Below are positions 1 through 5,328 of a stretch of 5,751 nt of DNA, one piece after another. The translations under genes and the position numbers were made by a program. Every line of letters starts with the position of its first letter. The first letter of the stretch is position 1. The DNA is from Marinilabiliaceae bacterium (lineage in GTDB: Bacteria > Bacteroidota > Bacteroidia > Bacteroidales > Marinilabiliaceae), in contig JALVBA010000327.1 of NCBI GenBank assembly GCA_027010905.1, positions 1 to 5,751 on the forward strand. Reading direction: 5' to 3'. Below the pieces are notes generated by a model. It saw only the letters and a list, made by a program, of their open reading frames with translations. It made no database searches and was not told where the DNA came from.

Positions 1-686
1 TTATTTCAAGAACCAGTTTTATTCATTCAAGATTAAAACTGGATTCTAGTGAAATACAAGGCTTCGCAATTGCTGACAACTATGCACCTTTTGTTTTTGT
101 TAACTCAGATGATTGGAATGCACCACAATTATTTACTCTTATTCATGAGCTTGCTCACATTTGGATTTCGCAAACAGGCATTTCAAATGACCTAGAGCCT
201 TCGATAAGAAATAAAGAAGGTTATAATCCTATAGAGCTATTTTGCAATGAGGTTGCTGCAAATGCCTTAATCCCTATAGAGTTTGTCGAGAATCTTAACC
301 AAAAAGCATTTACTACTGCAACGGAAGTTTATAAGAATGCAAAAAAATTAGGAGTAAGCCCTTTTGCTCTTTTAGTAAGAGCTTTGAATCTAAATATAAT
401 CTCATTGAGTTCATATAAGAAACTAAAAGTTGAAGCCGATTTTGAGTTTAGTGAATTTCTTAAAAGGGAAGCTGAAAAGAAAGCAAGACAAAAACAAAAG
501 GAAAAATCAGGAGATCCTAATTACTTCTTATTGCAATTAAATAGAAATAGTCGATTATTTACACAAACGGTGTTAGACGCTTTTCGCAGAGGATATTTAG
601 AACCGACTCAAGCTAGTAGTTTATTAAATGTTAAAGTGAATAAATTCCCGAAACTTGAAGCACAAATGTATCGATTAATACAATAG
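1..686 (+). CDS. ImmA/IrrE family metallo-endopeptidase, C-terminal part (5' end outside window)
   Basis: An open frame runs from the window edge (first full codon at base 3) to TAG at 684-686, giving 227 visible residues. The zinc-protease motif HELAH is at 144-158 (visible residues 48-52), inside the context LFTLIHELAHIW. About 30 residues later comes FCNEVAANALIP, whose Glu (249-251) is the expected third zinc ligand. This pattern is typical of ImmA/IrrE (COG2856) proteases, which cleave or inactivate repressors. The rest holds a lysine-rich charged stretch (about residues 153-167) and a conserved-looking tail with EPTQASSLLNVKVNKFPKLE. In proteins of this kind an N-terminal Xre helix-turn-helix normally precedes the protease domain; that part would lie before the window and is inferred. 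The gene runs directly into the DUF4411 PIN gene, so the two are probably co-transcribed. The family call is firm; the biological target is unknown. Confidence 0.9.
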   Translation, partial: ISRTSFIHSRLKLDSSEIQGFAIADNYAPFVFVNSDDWNAPQLFTLIHELAHIWISQTGISNDLEPSIRNKEGYNPIELFCNEVAANALIPIEFVENLNQKAFTTATEVYKNAKKLGVSPFALLVRALNLNIISLSSYKKLKVEADFEFSEFLKREAEKKARQKQKEKSGDPNYFLLQLNRNSRLFTQTVLDAFRRGYLEPTQASSLLNVKVNKFPKLEAQMYRLIQ

Positions 687-1183
687 ACAAGAAATATTGT
701 TTAGATGCTAACGTGCTTATTCAAGCTTGGCAAAAATATTATTCACCTAATATCTGCCCTATCTATTGGGACACTCTAAATGCACTTGGAATAGAAAATA
801 GGATTATTATGCCAGAAATAGTTTATGAGGAGATTACAAGAACAGAAGATGATTTATCAGAATGGTTAAAATCTAGCAGTATTCCAATTAAAAAAATTGA
901 CGAGAATGTAACAAAGTGTTTGCAAGAAATCTACTTAACTAACCCAATTCATAAATTCCTAGTTGATAATACAAAGGCAAGGTCTTTAGCTGATCCATGG
1001 GTAATTGCTCATGCAATTAGCGAAGGAGCAATTGTTGTTACAAAGGAGGAAAAAGTCACAGCCTTAAACTCTAAAAAAATCAAAATTCCAAATGTTTGTG
1101 AAAACATGAACATCTCGTGGATGGATGATTTCAAAATGATAGCAGAACTAGGTATCAAGTTTAGTTGTACAATAGACAAATAG
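674..1183 (+). CDS. DUF4411 family PIN-like protein (putative RNase), non-canonical start
   Basis: The frame reads KKYCLDANVLIQAWQKYY and on to TAG at 1181-1183. PIN-like acidic residues are visible: Asp in LDANVLI (704-706), Glu in VYEEI (830-832), Asp in SLADPWVIAHA (992-994), followed by VVTKEEK. These match the DUF4411 PIN family, metal-dependent RNase-like proteins often found beside Xre-ImmA/IrrE genes. The first conventional start is GTG at 713, but it lies after the catalytic Asp and cuts the first strand, so it is unlikely to be real. The frame is open back to 659 with no ATG, GTG or TTG. Candidates are ATT at 674 (used here, 169 residues, overlapping the protease gene by 13 bases) and ATA at 683 (166 residues, product beginning DKKYCLDANV). 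A decayed start codon is also possible. Family is confident, exact start is not. Confidence 0.82.
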   Translation: MNTIDKKYCLDANVLIQAWQKYYSPNICPIYWDTLNALGIENRIIMPEIVYEEITRTEDDLSEWLKSSSIPIKKIDENVTKCLQEIYLTNPIHKFLVDNTKARSLADPWVIAHAISEGAIVVTKEEKVTALNSKKIKIPNVCENMNISWMDDFKMIAELGIKFSCTIDK

Positions 1184-1220
1184 AAGGTACTAACTCCAAA
1201 TAAAGGCAAAGTGCTAAACA

Positions 1221-1239
1221 TGAACATTTAAGATGTTCA
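1221..1239. terminator. Hairpin between convergent genes, possible bidirectional terminator
   Basis: A perfect inverted repeat TGAACAT / ATGTTCA (7 bp, 5-base spacer TTAAG) lies between the 3' ends of the PIN gene (stop at 1183) and yidD (stop at 1258, opposite strand). The location suits a shared transcription end. The stem is AT-rich and no clean T-tract follows it on either strand, so it is a weak terminator candidate. Confidence 0.35.
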
Positions 1240-1257
1240 ACGCAAATATCATTTTCG

Positions 1258-1518
1258 TTATGGCACTGGATCATGTCCGTGTCCTCCCCATGGATTACAG
1301 CGTAATATCCGCCACACCGATAGTACAAGTCCTTTTATAGGACCATGCTTTTTTAGCGCCTCAATTGAATAGGTTGAACATGTTGGTGTGAAATTACACG
1401 AAGCACCGAGCATTGGAGAGATAAATAGCTGATAAAACTTTACGGGGAGTACAAGAACCCACACCAGTCCATCACGAATAACTTTGTAAATTTTATATGT
1501 GGTTGAATTCTTGTCCAT
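1258..1518 (-). CDS. yidD: Membrane protein insertion efficiency factor YidD
   Basis: An 86-residue protein of the usual YidD length. It has the family's N-terminal amphipathic/hydrophobic segment (about residues 18-34), then FISPMLGASCNFTPTCSTYS with Cys41 and Cys47, KKHGPIKG, a third Cys in ILRCNPW (74) and the classic C-terminal GGHGHDPVP. YidD is a small inner-face membrane-associated protein thought to help YidC/Sec insert membrane proteins. The common CRY/CRF before PTCS is CNF here, so Arg is replaced by Asn. ATG at 1518 lies 12 bases after the rnpA stop, and an A-rich stretch, not a Shine-Dalgarno, precedes it. It is the last gene of the hemD-rnpA-yidD series; the rnpA-yidD pairing is conserved in many bacteria. 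Confidence 0.96.
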   Translation of the reverse strand: MDKNSTTYKIYKVIRDGLVWVLVLPVKFYQLFISPMLGASCNFTPTCSTYSIEALKKHGPIKGLVLSVWRILRCNPWGGHGHDPVP

Positions 1519-1530
1519 CTACTATTTTTG

Positions 1531-1926
1531 CTATTCGAGGCTTAATTTTGTTATTAAACTTTCAAGAGTTGCTTTGGCTGTTTTTTCAATTTCACTGAAA
1601 GGCAGTATCTCGGTTGGTAAATATACAAAAGCAATTGCGATATTCACGCTGTTCTTTTCAAGCAGAGGGAAAAGAGTATACTTATTCAACCGGTATGCCT
1701 CTCGTATTCTGCGCTTAAGCAGGTTTCTTTTGTATGCCCTTTTAAACCGTCTTTTAGATACGCTTACAAGAACCTTCACAGGAGTGTCTGTCTGATCCTC
1801 CTGTATCATAAAAACAACCCTGAGAGGATATTTAATAAAAGAGTGCCCCGAGGCAAACAACGTCTCAATAACCTTTTGGCTACACAACTTTTCTTTTTTG
1901 GGAAATGAAAAACCCGATGAAGCCAT
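1531..1926 (-). CDS. rnpA: Ribonuclease P protein component
   Basis: A 131-residue basic protein, near the usual 110-135 for RnpA. The diagnostic RNR motif is clear at residues 58-79, running from KRRFKRAYKRN into KRRIREAYR, with Arg-Asn-Arg type residues that contact RNase P RNA. The N-terminal FPKKEKLCSQKVIETLF matches the start of Bacteroidota RnpA proteins, and KVLVSVSKR forms the central strand leading into the motif. RnpA joins the RnpB RNA (not in this window) to remove 5' leaders from pre-tRNAs. ATG at 1926 gives a sensible N-terminus. yidD follows 12 bases after the stop. The gene sits downstream of hemD here, not beside rpmH as in many other bacteria; this is in keeping with Bacteroidota gene order. 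Confidence 0.96.
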   Translation of the reverse strand: MASSGFSFPKKEKLCSQKVIETLFASGHSFIKYPLRVVFMIQEDQTDTPVKVLVSVSKRRFKRAYKRNLLKRRIREAYRLNKYTLFPLLEKNSVNIAIAFVYLPTEILPFSEIEKTAKATLESLITKLSLE

Positions 1927-1932
1927 ACTGTT

Positions 1933-1996
1933 AGTTTTTAGCTGTTGTTATTTAGCTGATAGCTATGCGGCAGATAACAGTTAACAGCAAACAACT
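1933..1996. repeat. Long imperfect inverted repeat in the hemD-rnpA gap
   Basis: The arm AGTTTTTAGCTGTT (1933-1946) pairs with AACAGCAAACAACT (1983-1996) at 12 of 14 positions. Inside are a GTTAT/ATAAC pair and a smaller perfect hairpin TAGCT-GAT-AGCTA (1953-1965). The structure fills almost the whole gap, its right arm touching the hemD stop codon. The recurring TAGCTG/CTGTTA words resemble dispersed extragenic palindromes, but genome-wide copies cannot be checked here. In the transcript it could pause, terminate or be a processing site between hemD and rnpA-yidD. Confidence 0.5.
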
Positions 1997-2745
1997 CACT
2001 TCTTCTTGTTGTTCTTTTTTATGAACTGCTCAAGTGCCATTGCCATAGATGGAGCCTGAGGCATAGGAGCCTGTATGTCGAGTCTCAACCCGGCATCTTT
2101 AACTGCCTTTGCTGTAGCAGGGCCAAAAGAGGCAATCATTGTATCATTCTGCTTAAAATCAGGGAAGTTCTGAAATAGTGACTTAATACCTGATGGGCTG
2201 AAAAATACCAATACATCGTAGTTAACATTTTTCAAATCACTTAAATCACTACTTACAGTACGATACAGAATAGCTTTGGTAAACTGAAGCTTATTTTTTG
2301 ATAACAGCGTAGGAATCTCCTGTTTATGAATATCAGAAAGAGGAACAAGGAATTTCTCCTCATGATGTTTGTTTAATATCTCAACCAACTCGGCAAAACG
2401 TCCTGTTGAATGAAAAATCTTACGCTTCCGGTATACTATGTACTTTTGAAGATAGTAGGCTGTAGCTTCAGAAATACAAAAGTACTTCATCGAATCAGGC
2501 ACAGTAATCCTCAACTCCTCAGCAATGCGGAAAAAATGATCGATAGCGGTGCGGCTGGTAAATATAATAGCACTAAGATCCAGAATATTAATCTTCTGTT
2601 TTCTGAACTCCTTTACCGAAACGCCTTCAACCTGAATAAACGGACGAAAATCAATTTTCAGATTGTTTTTGTCAGCTAAGTCATTGTACGGCGATTTAGG
2701 GGTAGCGGGCTTGGGCTGTGATACCAAAATTCTTTTAATCTTCAA
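1996..2745 (-). CDS. hemD: Uroporphyrinogen-III synthase
   Basis: A 249-residue protein matching the Bacteroidota HemD type: N-terminal KIKRILVSQPKPATPKSPY, IDFRPFIQVEGVS (31-43), IIFTSRTAIDHFF (60-72), MKYFCISEATAYYLQKY (86-102), VFFSPSGIKSLF (180-191) and the C-terminal SFGPATAKAVKDAGLRLD then APSMAMAL. The enzyme cyclises hydroxymethylbilane, inverting ring D, to uroporphyrinogen III in the haem and corrinoid pathway, in the cytoplasm. The start is TTG at 2745, chosen because homologues begin MKIKxILVSQPKP; upstream the frame stays open to a TAG about 16 codons earlier but contains no ATG or GTG. A lysine-rich tail (KKNNKKK) ends the protein. It lies 51 bases after the DUF4271 gene and before rnpA in one direction. 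In this phylum some of these proteins are annotated only as HemD-like. Confidence 0.92.
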   Translation of the reverse strand: MKIKRILVSQPKPATPKSPYNDLADKNNLKIDFRPFIQVEGVSVKEFRKQKINILDLSAIIFTSRTAIDHFFRIAEELRITVPDSMKYFCISEATAYYLQKYIVYRKRKIFHSTGRFAELVEILNKHHEEKFLVPLSDIHKQEIPTLLSKNKLQFTKAILYRTVSSDLSDLKNVNYDVLVFFSPSGIKSLFQNFPDFKQNDTMIASFGPATAKAVKDAGLRLDIQAPMPQAPSMAMALEQFIKKNNKKK

Positions 2746-2761
2746 TACTCTATTTTTTAAT

Positions 2762-2783
2762 TCAACAAACCATTTTCCCCTCC
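2762..2783 (-). promoter_or_regulatory. Strong Shine-Dalgarno leading a three-codon ORF upstream of hemD
   Basis: On the minus strand AGGAGG (about 2778-2783) is followed after GGAAA by ATG (2773-2771) reading Met-Val-Cys-stop (TGA at 2764-2762). This is out of frame with hemD, whose TTG start lies 16 bases beyond the stop. It is the clearest Shine-Dalgarno in the window, and it does not serve hemD directly at normal spacing. It may be a leader ORF for reinitiation or a chance match. Confidence 0.3.
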
Positions 2784-2796
2784 TAAAATAGACTCC

Positions 2797-3930
2797 CTAA
2801 TTAAAAAGAATCTTGTATAAAATTTCCAGAGGTAAAATTTCCAAAGCACAAAAATACAAAAACATATAAAAAACAGAAAATGTATTTTGAAAAAAGATTC
2901 TCATTCCCCTAAATAATTGCCAAATATAAAGCGCAATAAACATTCCAACACTAAGTTTTATAAAGTTTGGCACTATCCAGGGGCTAACAAAAGGAATGAT
3001 AGAAATTATTGGTAAAAGCAGGATTGAATACACCTTACTTAGCATAGAGGCGTTAAAAAGATACTCTCCGGTTAAAAAAGAGGTCTCAAATACAAATCCT
3101 ATAATACGGTAAAACAACCCCTTAATTACATCATAACCAATGAGTATACCCCAAATAATTATCAGCAGAGTGAGCCCTTCCTGACCAAATATTGTCTCCT
3201 GATAAAAAACTAACGCCTCAAAAATAAAAATACCGGTATTGATAAAAAAGAGTATTGATAATACAAAAGATAGCTTTGAATTACGAATATTTATCGAGGA
3301 GTACATTTTATTTGCAGCCTGAGAATAAAAAGCTGAATTAAATAGTTCTCTGAGAAATTTCATTGAAGAAATGCGCAAAAAACCAACAATTACGATTGAA
3401 AATATTAGAAATATGGATAACCAATCGTTGTATTGCTGCAATGGAGATGTCGTTTTCCTTACTGTTGGATTCGGTAAAGTGGTTGATGCTTTAAGAAAAA
3501 TGCTAGTAGAATCGCCACCACTATTGGTTACTACTTTCGCAGTATCACCACTTGTAAAAGAAGATGCGGTGTCCTGCTGCTCTTTTGAGTTTGTCTTGAA
3601 ACTACTTCCCTGTAACTTCTTCTGTATAATTTCTGTAGATAAAGTATCTTTTTGAATGACTCTCTCTGTTCTTTGCTTCCTTTGAGACTGCCGCATTGTT
3701 GTGGTGTCAGATGGTACAACCATTACATTACTCTGTTCTACCTTATCCTTTACACTAGCAGGGATAATGGAGTCTGGCTTTACCACCAATGGAATGGAAT
3801 CAACAGTACTGTCGGCACTTATTAAAACCGCAGAATCACTCTTTACAACATCAGCCTTTAGTAATGTATCACTCTGCGATTCAATTGTATTACCTGATTG
3901 AGAATAATAAAAAGGCTGTTCATTTACCAT
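2797..3930 (-). CDS. DUF4271 family integral membrane protein with long disordered N-terminal tail
   Basis: A 377-residue protein. Residues 1-168 are low-complexity, rich in Ser, Thr, Asp, Lys and Gln, with no signal peptide. The rest holds about six membrane segments: roughly 169-186, 221-241, 252-270, 299-318, 323-340 and 351-372. The C-terminal stretch around FYMFLYFCALEILPLEILYK is characteristic of DUF4271, a Bacteroidota family of unknown function usually encoded next to hemD, as here. The loop after the first segment (187-220) and the one before the last (340-350) are positively charged, so the positive-inside rule puts the N-terminal tail outside the cytoplasm, an odd arrangement without a signal sequence. 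ATG at 3930 is the only good start: no ATG lies between it and the upstream in-frame stop. A -7-like box sits 18 bases upstream. Function is not known. Confidence 0.85.
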   Translation of the reverse strand: MVNEQPFYYSQSGNTIESQSDTLLKADVVKSDSAVLISADSTVDSIPLVVKPDSIIPASVKDKVEQSNVMVVPSDTTTMRQSQRKQRTERVIQKDTLSTEIIQKKLQGSSFKTNSKEQQDTASSFTSGDTAKVVTNSGGDSTSIFLKASTTLPNPTVRKTTSPLQQYNDWLSIFLIFSIVIVGFLRISSMKFLRELFNSAFYSQAANKMYSSINIRNSKLSFVLSILFFINTGIFIFEALVFYQETIFGQEGLTLLIIIWGILIGYDVIKGLFYRIIGFVFETSFLTGEYLFNASMLSKVYSILLLPIISIIPFVSPWIVPNFIKLSVGMFIALYIWQLFRGMRIFFQNTFSVFYMFLYFCALEILPLEILYKILFN

Positions 3931-3947
3931 ATTGAAATAAGTTTTTA

Positions 3948-3955
3948 CAAATTTA
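3948..3955 (-). promoter_or_regulatory. Candidate Bacteroidota -7 promoter box for the DUF4271-hemD-rnpA-yidD series
   Basis: The minus strand reads TAAATTTG, a full match to the Bacteroidota sigma-A -7 consensus TAnnTTTG, placed 17 bases before the ATG at 3930. Transcription would start roughly ten bases downstream, giving a very short leader. At the expected -33 distance there is only a partial match (GGTTTATT), within the small dyad TAAACAGGTTTA (3970-3981), so the upstream element is weak. Confidence 0.45.
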
Positions 3956-4016
3956 CAATTTTGCCCGAATAAACCTGTTTAACCCGGAATTTTCATAAAT
4001 TTTTCTTATTATCCTA

Positions 4017-4595
4017 TTACACTGCTGCTATATTTATTGCACTTTTATCCCATTTGGGAGCTGTACTTATTGCTTTTACAATATCTCGTACATCCGTAAC
4101 CTCAGTCCACAACTGGCCGTGTTCAGGTCGCATAAACTTCTCCTCTATCATTTTGTGGAAAAGAGTAAAGAGTGAATCGTAAAAACCGAATGAATTGACA
4201 ATTATGACAGGCTTTGTAAATAACCCCAGTTTCTTTAAAGATATCACATCTGCTAGTTCGTCAAGAGTTCCGGTACTGCCGGGTAGAGCAATAACAGCAG
4301 AAACTCCCTCAATAAGTCTCGATTTACGTTCACTCATTGAATCTACCTTTATCATCTTTTCAACCCCTTTATGCGCCCACTCCACATCCACCATAAAATT
4401 AGGAATAACCCCTTTTATCTCTCCCTTGAGCTCCAGAATCCTGTTTGCCAAAGTTCCCATCAAGCCAACTTCACCGCCACCATACACAACACCATAATCC
4501 GCCTTAACCAACTCTTCGGCCAACTCTTCGGCAACTTTTATATACTTATCGTCTATACTGGTGCTTGAGGCACAATAGACACAAACTTCTTTCAT
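4017..4595 (-). CDS. LOG-family (TIGR00730) Rossmann-fold protein with altered PGGxGT motif
   Basis: A 192-residue protein of the usual LOG length. It shows CVYCASS at the N-terminus, VVYGGGEVGLMG (36-47) for nucleotide binding, IPNFM (64-68), MSERKSRL (87-94) with the conserved Arg-Lys, then ALPGSTGTLDEL (103-114) and KPVIIVNSFGFYD (128-140). The family is often labelled lysine decarboxylase, but characterised members are cytokinin riboside 5'-monophosphate phosphoribohydrolases or related nucleotide 5'-monophosphate nucleosidases. The signature PGGxGTxxE reads PGSTGTLDE: the second Gly is Ser107 (AGT, one base from GGT). The catalytic-type Arg90 and Glu113 remain, so activity is possible. 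The ATG at 4595 fits the family N-terminus. It lies 49 bases after the DUF6048 gene, with no clear promoter seen between. Its natural substrate cannot be told from sequence. Confidence 0.9.
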   Translation of the reverse strand: MKEVCVYCASSTSIDDKYIKVAEELAEELVKADYGVVYGGGEVGLMGTLANRILELKGEIKGVIPNFMVDVEWAHKGVEKMIKVDSMSERKSRLIEGVSAVIALPGSTGTLDELADVISLKKLGLFTKPVIIVNSFGFYDSLFTLFHKMIEEKFMRPEHGQLWTEVTDVRDIVKAISTAPKWDKSAINIAAV

Positions 4596-4644
4596 CTATT
4601 CTATTTTTAGTTTTTACACTTCAACTGAAATTAAACCTCATTTA

Positions 4645-5328
4645 TTATTTTCTCTTTCTGAACGGGATGTAATACTCCAAAGTATAGGTAAATCCCAGAT
4701 TAACACTATTATCACCCCTTCCATAACCGGGTATAGTGTATGGTTTCAGATCGTTAGAATTGCCTGCTGCCATAAGAGTTTTCAGCCTTATTGTCCAGCC
4801 CATATAGAAATTCTTCAGCACTTCGGTGCGTACTCCTCCAACGAATTCAATCCAATGTGAGGTAACATTCGAGAGTTCAAACTTTCCGATATAGTCACCC
4901 CAATAATCGTCCAGAATAGTATATCTCGGACTTTTGTGACTTTGAGTGCCGATGCCATAACGCAACCCGAAAGTTATATTATCATTATTTCCGGGTTCGT
5001 CAACCCTGAAGAAGTTGTAATCAGCTCCCAACCGCAAAAAACCACCATTTGACTTATAGTCGTAAGAATCTTGCTCAAAACTCACATTCTCAAAACCAAC
5101 TTCACCAAGGACAAACCACTTCTTATTAAACAGGTATCTGGCGACAAAATCTACCCCTCTTCTGTCGGAATCAAAAGCTGTAATGATAAATGGAGCTAGA
5201 TCTATCCCAAAAGATAGTCCGTTTTCAGTTGTGGGTTTTTCTTGCTGAACTTCTATCTCCTGAGCCTCTGCCGAATTAAGAAGTAACAGAAAGATGCTAA
5301 TCAATATAGAGCTTAATATTTTCGACAT
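4645..5328 (-). CDS. DUF6048 family outer-membrane beta-barrel-like protein
   Basis: A 227-residue protein with a clear signal peptide: a short basic start, a hydrophobic core ILISIFLLLLNS and a probable signal peptidase I site after AEA (residue 22). The mature part has alternating polar/aromatic strands typical of small outer-membrane barrels, for instance GLSFGIDLAPFIITAF, FVARYLFNKKWFVLGEVGFE, FLRLGADYNFF, ITFGLRYGIG, HWIEFVGGVRTEV, FYMGWTIRLKTLM and a final NLGFTYTLEYYIPF. The protein ends in RKRK after the last strand, instead of the terminal aromatic residue typical of barrels recognised by the BAM machinery. The match to DUF6048 rests on recognition of the strand pattern and the DUF6452 neighbour. 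The ATG at 5328 overlaps the end of the DUF6452 gene by 32 bases, implying coupled translation. It ends with two tandem stop codons (TAA at 4647 and 4644). Function unknown. Confidence 0.85.
   Translation of the reverse strand: MSKILSSILISIFLLLLNSAEAQEIEVQQEKPTTENGLSFGIDLAPFIITAFDSDRRGVDFVARYLFNKKWFVLGEVGFENVSFEQDSYDYKSNGGFLRLGADYNFFRVDEPGNNDNITFGLRYGIGTQSHKSPRYTILDDYWGDYIGKFELSNVTSHWIEFVGGVRTEVLKNFYMGWTIRLKTLMAAGNSNDLKPYTIPGYGRGDNSVNLGFTYTLEYYIPFRKRK

Noticed and set aside
680..1179. 11-base direct repeat ACAATAGACAA (680-690 and 1169-1179) flanking the PIN coding region, both in frame as Thr-Ile-Asp-Lys
   Set aside because: Short and AT-rich, so a chance match in about 1.2 kb is quite possible; no other sign of a target-site duplication or attachment site.
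713..1183. PIN gene starting at GTG713
   Set aside because: This start removes KKYCLDAN, including the first catalytic Asp and the first strand of the PIN fold, so it is more likely an internal Val codon.
1499..1795. 98-codon plus-strand ORF opposite rnpA
   Set aside because: It is a shadow of the clear rnpA gene on the other strand and has no recognisable motif.
3371..3901. Plus- and minus-strand ORFs (3371-3655, 3531-3719, 3701-3901) within the DUF4271 N-terminal tail
   Set aside because: They overlap the low-complexity tail in other frames, have skewed composition and no motif, and are explained by the main gene.
4195..4568. Two plus-strand ORFs (4195-4497 and 4371-4568) opposite the LOG-family gene
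   Set aside because: Antisense shadows of a conserved gene, with no family features of their own.
4596..4644. Promoter between the DUF6048 and LOG genes
   Set aside because: Only TAATTTCA, a poor match to TAnnTTTG, and no -33 element; read-through from the upstream genes is a simpler explanation.
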